A stretch of 64,000 nt of DNA from G965267335 sp965267335 (lineage in GTDB: Bacteria > Bacteroidota > Bacteroidia > Cytophagales > JAAEPT01): contig OZ253953.1 of assembly GCA_965267335.1 (NCBI GenBank), forward strand, positions 3,596,001-3,660,000, read 5' to 3'. This document shows positions 1 through 5,905 of this stretch, piece after piece; within the stretch, counting starts at the first letter, position 1, and the number at the start of each line of letters is the position of its first letter. The position numbers and the translations under genes are program-made. The notes beneath the pieces are model-generated. The model saw only the letters and a program-made list of their open reading frames with translations. It was not told where the DNA came from and ran no database searches.

Positions 1-1
1 C

Positions 2-295
2 AAAGTACGAAAAATCATACTAGAGACCGACCCCAGAGTAGAAGAATGCATCAAATGGAGTAGCCCGACCTTCATGTACAAAGGTAATATGGCTTCCTTT
101 TTTATGAATGCGAAAAAGCATATTAGTTTGATGTTTCACAAAGGAGCCATGATCAATGATCCGAGTGGCTTATTGCAAGGTGAAGGAAAGGAAGGTCGCA
201 CGGCTAAGTTTGCGGATATGGACGAAATTGAGAAACGAAAAGAAGACCTTCAGGCCGTTGTCAAGGAATGGATTAACATGATGGATGAGAATTAG
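2..295 (+). CDS. DUF1801-domain protein, C-terminal part (5' end outside window)
   Basis: The reading frame is open from base 2, so the gene is cut by the window start and the first visible ATG (74) is probably internal. The visible product reads KVRKIILETDPRVEECIKW, then a WSSPTFMYKG segment, then AMINDPSGLLQG, and ends in a charged helix. A Tx-x-EE-x-I-K-W-SxP-x-F-Y core followed by a lone FxxxKxHxSLxFHKG block is typical of the DUF1801/YdhG-like fold (small cytosolic proteins of unsettled function). It ends five bases before the repeat block that precedes the recombinase gene, so it marks the conserved left flank of the accessory region. The family call is from motif resemblance only. Confidence 0.7.
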   Translation, partial: KVRKIILETDPRVEECIKWSSPTFMYKGNMASFFMNAKKHISLMFHKGAMINDPSGLLQGEGKEGRTAKFADMDEIEKRKEDLQAVVKEWINMMDEN

Positions 296-300
296 CCGTG

Positions 301-348
301 TACAAACGTTTACAAACGCATACAAACGTTTGTAAACGTTTGTTAGAC
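301..348. promoter_or_regulatory. Four tandem 10-mers forming an inverted repeat, plus a GTTAGAC core
   Basis: Positions 301-340 are four near-identical 10-mers: TACAAACGTT, TACAAACGCA, TACAAACGTT, TGTAAACGTT. They also form an inverted repeat: ACGTTTACAAACG at 306-318 is the exact reverse complement of CGTTTGTAAACGT at 327-339. GTTAGAC follows at 342-348 and fits the integron core-site consensus GTTRRRY. The block lies 34 bp upstream of the preferred recombinase start. It could be an operator, or a recombinase-binding (attI-like) site. Which one is inference. Confidence 0.5.
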
Positions 349-381
349 GAATCTTTTCAACTGAATTGTTTTAGTTGCAAT

Positions 382-1344
382 ATGGAACAAGCAATTCACG
401 AGGTATTACGCAAACTAAAACTTTGCCGGTACAGTAAAAACACGCAAGAAATATATCTCAGCTGCCTTAAAAAGTACTTTGCCTGGTTAAATCCTAAACT
501 ACCGGAGAACGGTACCAGAGAAGATATTGAAAATTTCTTGCTGAAAATCATCGACCATGGATTATCAAAGAGTACTCAAAATCAATATATCAATGCCATA
601 AAGTTCTATTATGAGCAGATTCTAAAACAGGAAAGATCTTTTTATCACTTCGATCGTCCAAGGAAAGACAAAAGACTCCCAACCTTTTTAAGCAAAACAG
701 AGGTTGAACGCCTCATCCTCGTTACCACTAACCTAAAACATAAGGTAATTATTTCAATGCTCTACTCGGGTGGATTAAGGGTTAGTGAGCTTATTAACCT
801 CAAAATAGCTGACATCAACAGCAATCAGATGTTACTACATATAAATTCAGCAAAAGGTAACAAAGACAGAGTTGTTCCTATATCTCCGAAAATTCTTGAA
901 TTACTTAGAGAATATTATCGAGAATATCGCCCTAAAATATATCTCATAAACGGAGCCAGGGAACTTCAGTACACTACATCAAGCATTAATAAACTATTGA
1001 AGAAATATGCTCAAAGAGCTCAGATCAAAAAACCTATTTCAGCGCATAAATTGAGGCATTCGTACGCCACACACATGTTAGATGCTGGTGTAAATATTCG
1101 GTACGTTCAGGAATTACTTGGGCATTCGAGTTTAAAAACTACGATGATTTACACGCATATTAATAAAAAACGTTTTCGGAATTGCCCAGCGTTTTTGATA
1201 ACTTGGATATATGAATATATAAGGAACAGTTCCTTATATTCTTACGTTGATAAATATTCTCCCTCCGGTCGAACAAAATCCTTCCGTGCGTCTGCTCCGC
1301 ATACACACTCCCAGTATTTTGACTATTTATCAACGACCCGCTAA
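382..1344 (+). CDS. Tyrosine recombinase (XerC/D- or integron-like), C-terminus frameshifted
   Basis: Site-specific recombinase expected to move the downstream cassettes. It has an N-terminal SAM-like core-binding domain (about residues 1-90) and a catalytic domain with R133 (GGLRVSEL), a Lys near 158 (AKGNKDR), H222/R225 (HKLRHSYATHML), H248 (LLGHSS) and nucleophile Y257 (MIYTH). The ATG at 382 is preferred because the upstream codons lie in the repeat block at 301-340. The stretch between the Lys and HxxR motifs is short and lacks the extra alpha-helical patch that defines IntI, so this is not a canonical integron integrase. After THINKKR the frame changes: adding one T to the TTTT run at 1173-1176 would give FSELPSVFDNLDI and a stop at 1212-1214, which resembles normal family tails. 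As it stands the frame runs on into the first repeat unit to 1344. The catalytic residues are intact, so activity is possible. Confidence 0.85.
   Translation: MEQAIHEVLRKLKLCRYSKNTQEIYLSCLKKYFAWLNPKLPENGTREDIENFLLKIIDHGLSKSTQNQYINAIKFYYEQILKQERSFYHFDRPRKDKRLPTFLSKTEVERLILVTTNLKHKVIISMLYSGGLRVSELINLKIADINSNQMLLHINSAKGNKDRVVPISPKILELLREYYREYRPKIYLINGARELQYTTSSINKLLKKYAQRAQIKKPISAHKLRHSYATHMLDAGVNIRYVQELLGHSSLKTTMIYTHINKKRFRNCPAFLITWIYEYIRNSSLYSYVDKYSPSGRTKSFRASAPHTHSQYFDYLSTTR
1213..1241 (+). terminator. Hairpin just after the unshifted recombinase stop
   Basis: GAATATATAAGGAAC / GTTCCTTATATTC forms a near-perfect stem with a 1-2 nt loop. It begins at the TGA of the restored recombinase frame (1212-1214). 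It could act as a terminator for the recombinase transcript, or be the recombinase-proximal half of an att site, because the first cassette core (CGTTGATA) starts at 1245. There is no U-tract, so the terminator label is tentative. Confidence 0.35.
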
Positions 1345-1596
1345 ACCAAATTGAGCATCCTACCCCAAATCAACTATCGACCGTCAGTCGGCTTCGAGCA
1401 AAACATTCATCAACATGAGCTAAACTCAATTTGATTCGGTATTTCGAGCTCCCAAAATTAAGAAAGTGTTTTACGTACGGTGTGATACACCTACTCTCAA
1501 ATCAAAACCAACATCTATATCGAAACAGCTATGTTGGTTTTGATTAAACACTTTCTTAATTTCTGCTCTCAACACCGAACTGCGTTTAGCGGGTCG
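1247..1596 (+). repeat. ORF-less hairpin cassette, copy 1 (identical to 2971-3320)
   Basis: Bases 1244-1601 appear identical to 2968-3325 by direct reading (358 bp, same length). The unit runs from one GTT core to the next. Its first part (1245-1336) is bounded by CGTTGATAAATA and TATTTATCAACG, an inverted pair. The rest is nested inverted repeats: CAACGACCCGCTAAAC with GTTTAGCGGGTCGTTG, CAAATTGAG with CTCAATTTG, ATTAAGAAAGTGTTT with AAACACTTTCTTAAT, and AATCAAAACCAACAT with ATGTTGGTTTTGATT. No plausible gene lies inside. A short open frame crossing its end (1531 onward) is a by-product of the repeat, since the same amino-acid string appears in copy 2 in front of an unrelated gene. The 1215-1617 gap holds only this unit and the preceding hairpin. 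Confidence 0.85.
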
Positions 1597-1602
1597 TTGT
1601 GT
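1328..1602 (+). other. attC-like site, unusually long (275 bp), copy 1
   Basis: The left core is TATCAAC (1328-1334) and the right core GTTGTGT (1596-1602). The arms next to the cores are a perfect GACCCGCTAAAC / GTTTAGCGGGTC pair. The interior carries at least three more inverted repeats, so the folded strand would be branched. Typical attC sites are about 57-141 bp, so this one is well beyond the usual range. Confidence 0.6.
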
Positions 1603-1617
1603 GTAATTAGAGTAAAG

Positions 1618-1842
1618 ATGAAAAAGTTGGACGTAAAACATTTCTTAGGAATCTATCAAATTAGACAAAGAATGCAGGAGGATGGAGTAACTAATCCAAG
1701 TTCTGAGATCAAAGATTTCACTCGAGAATTTGTCGAGAAATTATCAAAGCTTCCTTTGGATGAAGAAATTAAAGTTGAGAATCATTCTTTTTTTGACTCT
1801 AAGGGAAATTTGATTGCAACAATCCCTTCAACAGAAGAATAA
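1618..1842 (+). CDS. Small cassette protein, unknown function (74 aa)
   Basis: Start ATG 1618 is chosen because it lies just after the cassette core (GTT at 1596); any upstream start would put repeat-encoded residues on the protein. The product starts MKKLDVKHFLGIYQIRQRMQ, is mostly charged and probably helical, and has a short hydrophilic C-terminus. No signal peptide, membrane segment or known motif is seen. The stop is 3 bp before the next ORF, so the two are probably translated together as a two-gene cassette, an arrangement common for small toxin-antitoxin or immunity pairs. That role is only suggested by the layout. Confidence 0.6.
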   Translation: MKKLDVKHFLGIYQIRQRMQEDGVTNPSSEIKDFTREFVEKLSKLPLDEEIKVENHSFFDSKGNLIATIPSTEE

Positions 1843-1845
1843 TAA

Positions 1846-2190
1846 ATGAAACAAGACTTTGACTTTTTCAAGACCACGATGCCTAAAACCAGAAAAGCAG
1901 ATTATTATTTAGGCTGTCTGGACAGTTCTGTATTCCTCGATTTTAATCGTTCCGATGATAACAACATCTCCTTGATTAGAATTTCTTTTGACGGGTATGG
2001 CTGTTGTAACCTTGATGACAAAGCAAAGCCGTTGAGTGCAGTTGATTCCGAAAAGTTTATTGAGGAAATGGAGAAAGAAAATTTCAATCAAGAATCAATA
2101 GGAAGCTTAGTTAAAGAGATTTTAAAACTTAATAAAGACCATATTTGGACTGATGCACTTGAAGAATATGGATTGATGGAAAAGAACTAA
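1846..2190 (+). CDS. Cassette protein, unknown function (114 aa)
   Basis: Second gene of a two-gene cassette, starting 3 bp after the 74-aa ORF. The protein is acidic and soluble, with a central beta-rich stretch (SLIRISFDGYGCCNL, about residues 42-56) followed by amphipathic helices (SEKFIEEMEKENF, SLVKEILKLNK). No family was recognised. It ends a few bases before the attC-like site at 2197. Possible roles include the partner of a toxin-antitoxin or immunity pair with the upstream ORF, but nothing in the sequence shows which. Confidence 0.6.
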   Translation: MKQDFDFFKTTMPKTRKADYYLGCLDSSVFLDFNRSDDNNISLIRISFDGYGCCNLDDKAKPLSAVDSEKFIEEMEKENFNQESIGSLVKEILKLNKDHIWTDALEEYGLMEKN

Positions 2191-2196
2191 AACTAC

Positions 2197-2265
2197 ACAC
2201 AACAATGGCTAAAAAATCATAGCTACCCTTCGGGACAGCAACGCTTTTTAGCCGGAACGTTACCT
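2197..2265 (+). other. attC-like recombination site (69 bp)
   Basis: The left core is ACACAAC (2197-2203) and the right core GTTACCT (2259-2265). A perfect 9-bp stem pairs GGCTAAAAA (2207-2215) with TTTTTAGCC (2245-2253). The loop holds CCCTTCGGG, a UUCG-type mini-hairpin shared with the site at 5052. Size, arm asymmetry and position between two co-directional orphan genes fit attC. Confidence 0.65.
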
Positions 2266-2275
2266 GCAATAAAAA

Positions 2276-2782
2276 ATGAAGACACGATTTTTCATATTAC
2301 TATTATTGTCATTTGTCTTCTTTCAGATAAATGCTCAAAATGAATCGAAATTTCCAGATTCTTGGGATACTAATAATGATTTAAGAGGATCCAATGGAGA
2401 AGTTTTAGCTTGGACTCATAAAAAAGATACTACTAGACCTTTTGAGTACAAAAGTTGTATAACTCTTGTTGTTGGAAAAGACTCTTTAGGAATGGATGAA
2501 TATTTTATTAGCCAAATGTATACAAATGAAAAGCCTTTTAACAAATGGCATCAATCTTCAATACATTATGGCCCTGACTCTACTCAATTGTTTGGTTTCC
2601 ATGATGTCCACATTGAAAGATTTGACCACAAACCAACAGAACAGGAGATATACAAACTTCTAGATAGATGGATGTTTAAACTTGAAAAAAATGACTGGAT
2701 AACAATTGAACACGGAATAGATGATTCCTTATGGTTAAAATATTTTGGTTTCAAGCCGAATAAGAAATTAAGAATGGAATAA
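2276..2782 (+). CDS. Secreted cassette protein, unknown function (168 aa)
   Basis: The N-terminus (MKTRFFILLLLSFVFFQINA, cleavage probably after INA-Q) is a clear Sec signal peptide, so the protein is exported. The mature part contains SCITLVVGKDSLGMDEYF and a C-terminal helical region, with several Trp residues. No family was recognised. The gene starts 11 bp after a right core (2259-2265) and ends just before AGGTAAC at 2787, so it fills one cassette exactly. Secreted proteins of unknown function are common integron cargo, which fits but does not prove a role. Confidence 0.65.
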   Translation: MKTRFFILLLLSFVFFQINAQNESKFPDSWDTNNDLRGSNGEVLAWTHKKDTTRPFEYKSCITLVVGKDSLGMDEYFISQMYTNEKPFNKWHQSSIHYGPDSTQLFGFHDVHIERFDHKPTEQEIYKLLDRWMFKLEKNDWITIEHGIDDSLWLKYFGFKPNKKLRME

Positions 2783-2786
2783 AAGC

Positions 2787-2976
2787 AGGTAACACTGTAT
2801 ATAGCAAATAGGGCGTTTGGTGGTTAACGAAAGTTCAGTGTTATTTAACAACACCGCCAAATCGCTGATTTGGCTTTTAAGAATGAATAAATTAAAAACA
2901 CAACGTTTTGGCTCAGAGCAAACTTGAAAGTTCATCGCTTTCTACTGCCCTACTTGCCATATACTAAACGTTGATA
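2787..2976 (+). other. attC-like recombination site (190 bp), family A
   Basis: The left core is AGGTAAC (2787-2793) and the right core GTTGATA (2970-2976). The left arm TATATAGCAAATAGGGC pairs with the right arm GCCCTACTTGCCATATA. It is homologous over most of its length to the site at 7514-7726, which lacks nothing but carries an extra small hairpin. The interior contains GCCAAATCGCTGATTTGGC, another inverted repeat. Confidence 0.65.
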
Positions 2977-3320
2977 AATATTCTCCCTCCGGTCGAACAA
3001 AATCCTTCCGTGCGTCTGCTCCGCATACACACTCCCAGTATTTTGACTATTTATCAACGACCCGCTAAACCAAATTGAGCATCCTACCCCAAATCAACTA
3101 TCGACCGTCAGTCGGCTTCGAGCAAAACATTCATCAACATGAGCTAAACTCAATTTGATTCGGTATTTCGAGCTCCCAAAATTAAGAAAGTGTTTTACGT
3201 ACGGTGTGATACACCTACTCTCAAATCAAAACCAACATCTATATCGAAACAGCTATGTTGGTTTTGATTAAACACTTTCTTAATTTCTGCTCTCAACACC
3301 GAACTGCGTTTAGCGGGTCG
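2971..3320 (+). repeat. ORF-less hairpin cassette, copy 2 (identical to 1247-1596)
   Basis: Identical to copy 1 from ACGTTGATAAAT (2968) to GTCGTTGTG (3325) as far as can be read by eye. The sequence differs immediately outside these points, so the boundaries coincide with the GTT cores. It sits between a secreted-protein cassette and the nuclease-like cassette. Together with the preceding attC-like site it accounts for the gene-free stretch 2783-3338. Perfect identity implies a recent copy event or gene conversion. Confidence 0.85.
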
Positions 3321-3326
3321 TTGTGC
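3052..3326 (+). other. attC-like site, unusually long (275 bp), copy 2
   Basis: The left core is TATCAAC (3052-3058) and the right core GTTGTGC (3320-3326). The nested arms are the same as in the copy at 1328-1602. The last core base differs (T versus C) because it belongs to the next cassette, as the cassette-insertion model predicts. Confidence 0.6.
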
Positions 3327-3338
3327 ACCATTAAAAAA

Positions 3339-5069
3339 ATGACTTACGACCCCTCAGACATATTTACCCAAGATGATCTTAGAGAACTGGCCAAGTCAGG
3401 AATAATCACTAAGGATATAGTTGTTAGAGGAGAACACCTGAAAGTTATAAATGGAATTGAAAAAATAAAAGGATTTTTGGGAATCAGTGACTCTGCCTTG
3501 GAAAGTCTTGGTGATCTGAAAGAGATAACAGGAGACTTTTGGATGAGTTCTCATACGGTATTTTCTAGGTTGACCTCATTAGGAAAATTAGAAAAAATCG
3601 GTGGAGAAGTAAGTTTGCGATATTCAAATATTACTGACTTGGGTGCATTGAAGGAAGTAGGTGGAAAACTTAGTTTAAGAGACACAGCCATTGAAGATTT
3701 AGGCTGCTTGACGTACGTAGGTGGCGACCTTTATTTACCCAAAAGGCTTCAGGGCAAATTGGACCTTTCCAAAGTTACCGTAAAAGGCAAAGTTCGTTAT
3801 TGGAATGACAGCAAAACCAAAAAGGCTGTTGTACCAAAAGAGGAGCTCGGATTAGTAAATTATCCTAATGGAGTTCCGCATTGGCAACACCAATACGTTT
3901 TCTCTAAAAGAGATTTGGAAAATGCAAATCATGAACAAAAACAATTCTATAAGACCTTCAAACAGAAATTCAAAAACGATGAGTTCTTAGATTTAGAAGG
4001 GAATGATAATTATTCATTCATTCTCTTTTATGATTTACTCGAAGAGAAATCTAAGCGTGAAAACATTCAAGAACTCCAAGTATATTTTAAGAAATTGGAA
4101 AAGCACTATCCAAAGACAAAGAACTATACACAACGAGCTGTCATTGAAAAGATGGAAAGCCATGAAGATTATGAAAGTGCTTGGAGGTTAAAGTACAAAG
4201 AGCAATACATAGGGGTCCAAACCATAATTGAATATGAACAAAAATTACAACGTTCATTGCTTGACGGTGAACTTATGGTAAAACTGGTAGGATTTAGCCA
4301 CCTAACAGAATTTGGACAAAACAATATTGACAATATTAAACCATTTGCTGTCAATCAACTTAAGACCTATGAAAATGACAGGGGAATGAAATTTTTCGAG
4401 TTGTTTTTTCAAAATGGGAAACCATATCAAACTACGGAAGAGCCTCTCATATCAGATAAAAAAAGTATCCTCAATCTATTTCGAAAAAGAAAGCAAGAAT
4501 TGCCTAATCCAAGATATGACGCAGATTACTATAAACAGTTCTATTTAAGTGAAGCGGAGTACAATCATTATAAAGCCATAGATGACAGCCAAGCACATTT
4601 GAATAGGCTTCCTGACATGACACATGTGGTTGAAAAAGCAATATTCAATCAATGCAGGCTAATCTTAAAACAAGCAGAGGACTTGTATCGAGAATCAACA
4701 GGAATGCCAAAAATTGGCGAAGGTTGGATAAGTGAAACAGAGTTGTACTATAGAATTGCTGACACATTCAATGAATATGAAGTTATTCATCATGGCTCTC
4801 CTTCTTGGCTTGGTCGACAGCATTTGGATATTTATTTTCCAAAACTGAACATCGGGGTAGAATACCAAGGAGCACAGCATTACGTTGCTGTTGATTTTTT
4901 TGGGGGTCAGGAAGCACTTGAAAAAACAATTGAGAGGGATAAAGCAAAAAGAAAGAAGTGTGAGGAAAATGATTGCCACTTAATAATTGTTGACGAAGGT
5001 TATGACTTTGAAGTTGTTAAAGAAAAAATTGAAAGAATAATAAAAAACGGTGCACAACATGGTATATAG
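3339..5069 (+). CDS. LRR-like protein with C-terminal PD-(D/E)xK-type nuclease-like domain (576 aa)
   Basis: Start ATG 3339 follows the cassette core; upstream codons belong to the repeat unit. The N-terminal part (about residues 40-150) is a run of beta-strand repeats of the form L-x-x-V/I-GG-x-L-x-L-x-x-T/S-x-I-x-D-L, resembling the short leucine-rich solenoids seen in SMI1/KNR4-neighbour proteins. The middle (about 190-450) is a helical region with no recognised domain. The C-terminal ~110 residues contain QHLDIYFPKLNIGVEYQG followed by a Lys/Arg-rich helix and HLIIVDEGYDF. The D-x(9-10)-E-x-Q pattern with a following helix resembles restriction-endonuclease-like (PD-(D/E)xK, Vsr/DUF559-like) folds with Gln in the usual Lys place. 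It may be a phage-defence or nucleic-acid-processing protein. The last residues (GAQHGI) come from attC sequence. Function is inferred. Confidence 0.7.
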   Translation: MTYDPSDIFTQDDLRELAKSGIITKDIVVRGEHLKVINGIEKIKGFLGISDSALESLGDLKEITGDFWMSSHTVFSRLTSLGKLEKIGGEVSLRYSNITDLGALKEVGGKLSLRDTAIEDLGCLTYVGGDLYLPKRLQGKLDLSKVTVKGKVRYWNDSKTKKAVVPKEELGLVNYPNGVPHWQHQYVFSKRDLENANHEQKQFYKTFKQKFKNDEFLDLEGNDNYSFILFYDLLEEKSKRENIQELQVYFKKLEKHYPKTKNYTQRAVIEKMESHEDYESAWRLKYKEQYIGVQTIIEYEQKLQRSLLDGELMVKLVGFSHLTEFGQNNIDNIKPFAVNQLKTYENDRGMKFFELFFQNGKPYQTTEEPLISDKKSILNLFRKRKQELPNPRYDADYYKQFYLSEAEYNHYKAIDDSQAHLNRLPDMTHVVEKAIFNQCRLILKQAEDLYRESTGMPKIGEGWISETELYYRIADTFNEYEVIHHGSPSWLGRQHLDIYFPKLNIGVEYQGAQHYVAVDFFGGQEALEKTIERDKAKRKKCEENDCHLIIVDEGYDFEVVKEKIERIIKNGAQHGI

Positions 5070-5111
5070 TACATACCCTTCGGGATACGCACCATATACA
5101 GGCCGTTGATA
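5052..5111 (+). other. attC-like recombination site (60 bp)
   Basis: The left core is GCACAAC (5052-5058) and the right core GTTGATA (5105-5111). The arms GTATAT... and ATATAC... pair around a loop with CCCTTCGGG, as in the site at 2197. It overlaps the last 18 bases of the nuclease-like gene, so the gene's stop codon lies inside the site. Confidence 0.65.
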
Positions 5112-5207
5112 AATATTCTCCCTCCGGTCGAACAAAATCCTTCCGTGCGTCTGCTCCGCATACACACTCCCAGTATTTTGACTATTTATCAACGACCCGC
5201 TAAACCA
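5104..5207 (+). repeat. ORF-less cassette, truncated copy 3
   Basis: Matches the first 104 bp of the two full copies (CGTTGATAAATA through CGCTAAACCA) and then stops abruptly at 5207. The right ~250 bp, including the right attC arm, are missing. What follows is the 3' end of an HNH-endonuclease gene, so a deletion joined two cassettes here. Confidence 0.85.
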
Positions 5208-5323
5208 TATTACACGTTGACCATATAAAACCTTGGGCAACAGGAGGTGAAACAATCCTTGAAAATTTACAATCACTCTGCTCTGTTTGTAACATTGGAA
5301 AAAGTGACTTAGAAATGAAATAA
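5208..5323 (+). pseudogene. HNH endonuclease remnant (C-terminal ~37 codons)
   Basis: The frame at 5213-5323 reads HVDHIKPWATGGETILEN, then LQSLCSVCNIGKSD and a stop. This is the second half of an HNH active site: H-V-D-H-I-x-P, then N-L-Q-x-L-C-x-x-C-N with the zinc-type CxxC. There is no start codon and the N-terminal half is missing, cut exactly where the truncated repeat copy ends (5207). HNH nucleases occur in restriction and phage-defence systems. This one is a relic of a deleted cassette. Confidence 0.8.
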
Positions 5324-5356
5324 ATTCTTGATTCGCGAATCGCGAATCAAGAATTT
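5322..5356. promoter_or_regulatory. Perfect 35-bp palindrome upstream of the wHTH/NTase pair
   Basis: The 16-nt arm AAATTCTTGATTCGCG (5322-5337) is the exact reverse complement of 5341-5356, with a 3-nt centre. TATCTTTA at 5359-5366 resembles the Bacteroidota -7 element (TAnnTTTG), and the next gene starts at 5387. An operator overlapping the promoter of a self-regulated toxin-antitoxin-type operon is the likeliest reading. A terminator for the HNH remnant, whose stop touches its left edge, is the alternative. Confidence 0.55.
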
Positions 5357-5386
5357 ATTATCTTTATAATCATAAAGACAGATTCT

Positions 5387-5905
5387 ATGAAAAAGCACAA
5401 CGGCATGAGACCACACGATATCCCTGTTTTATTAAAAATAATAGGTAAAGGGAAAAAGGATTGGTATATGAAAGATTTAGCATTGGAACTCGAAATAAGT
5501 TCCAGTGAAATCAGTGAAAGTTTAAATAGATCTGTTATTGCAGGACTTATTAGTTCAGATAAAAAACAGATAAAAAAACTCGCCTTATTAGATTTTCTTA
5601 AATCAGGACTACGCTATGTCTATCCCCAACAACCAGGGTCTATTGTAAGAGGCATGGCAACATCTCATTCAGCCCCTCCTTTAAACTCTCAAATTATGAG
5701 TGAAGAACATTATGTATGGCCTGATGGTAAAGGGAGTTTAAGAGGGCAAGCAATAGAGCCTCTACACCCCAATATACCAAGTGCGTGTAAAAAAGACCAC
5801 TTCTTTTATGAGTTAATGGCTTTAACCGATGCTATTAGGATAGGAAAAGTACGAGAACAAACATTAGCCTTTGAAATACTAAAAGAAAGAATCGAACATG
5901 CTTAA
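5387..5905 (+). CDS. Winged-helix protein, probable antitoxin/regulator of a TA-like pair (172 aa)
   Basis: The N-terminal ~75 residues look like a winged helix-turn-helix: LLKIIGKGKKDWYMKDLA, then LEISSSEISESLNRSVIAG (recognition helix) and LISSDKKQIKKL (wing). The rest contains GLRYVYPQQPGSIVRGM and a Trp-containing loop, and ends in a long helix. It overlaps the start of the nucleotidyltransferase gene by 8 bp (5898), so the two are translationally coupled. A DNA-binding protein before an AbiEii-like nucleotidyltransferase is the standard order for AbiE-type (type IV) toxin-antitoxin operons, and the palindrome at 5322 would be its operator. Sequence similarity to AbiEi itself was not established. 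Confidence 0.65.
   Translation: MKKHNGMRPHDIPVLLKIIGKGKKDWYMKDLALELEISSSEISESLNRSVIAGLISSDKKQIKKLALLDFLKSGLRYVYPQQPGSIVRGMATSHSAPPLNSQIMSEEHYVWPDGKGSLRGQAIEPLHPNIPSACKKDHFFYELMALTDAIRIGKVREQTLAFEILKERIEHA

Noticed and set aside
301..340. Short CRISPR array
   Set aside because: The four 10-mers are contiguous, without spacers, and no Cas genes are present. No CRISPR was seen in the window.
382..1214. Canonical integron integrase IntI
   Set aside because: The insertion between the catalytic Lys and the HxxR motif that defines IntI is absent; the enzyme is closer in shape to XerC/D and phage integrases.
1531..1617. Open frame with MLVLIKHFLNF-type start before the 74-aa gene, repeated before the nuclease gene at 3255
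   Set aside because: The same codons lie inside both copies of the ORF-less repeat in front of two unrelated genes, so they are repeat sequence, not a shared signal peptide. ATG starts just after the core (1618 and 3339) are used instead.
4980..5276. Minus-strand ORF of 98 codons
   Set aside because: It runs through an attC-like site, the truncated repeat and the HNH remnant, which explain the sequence better; no start signal or family.
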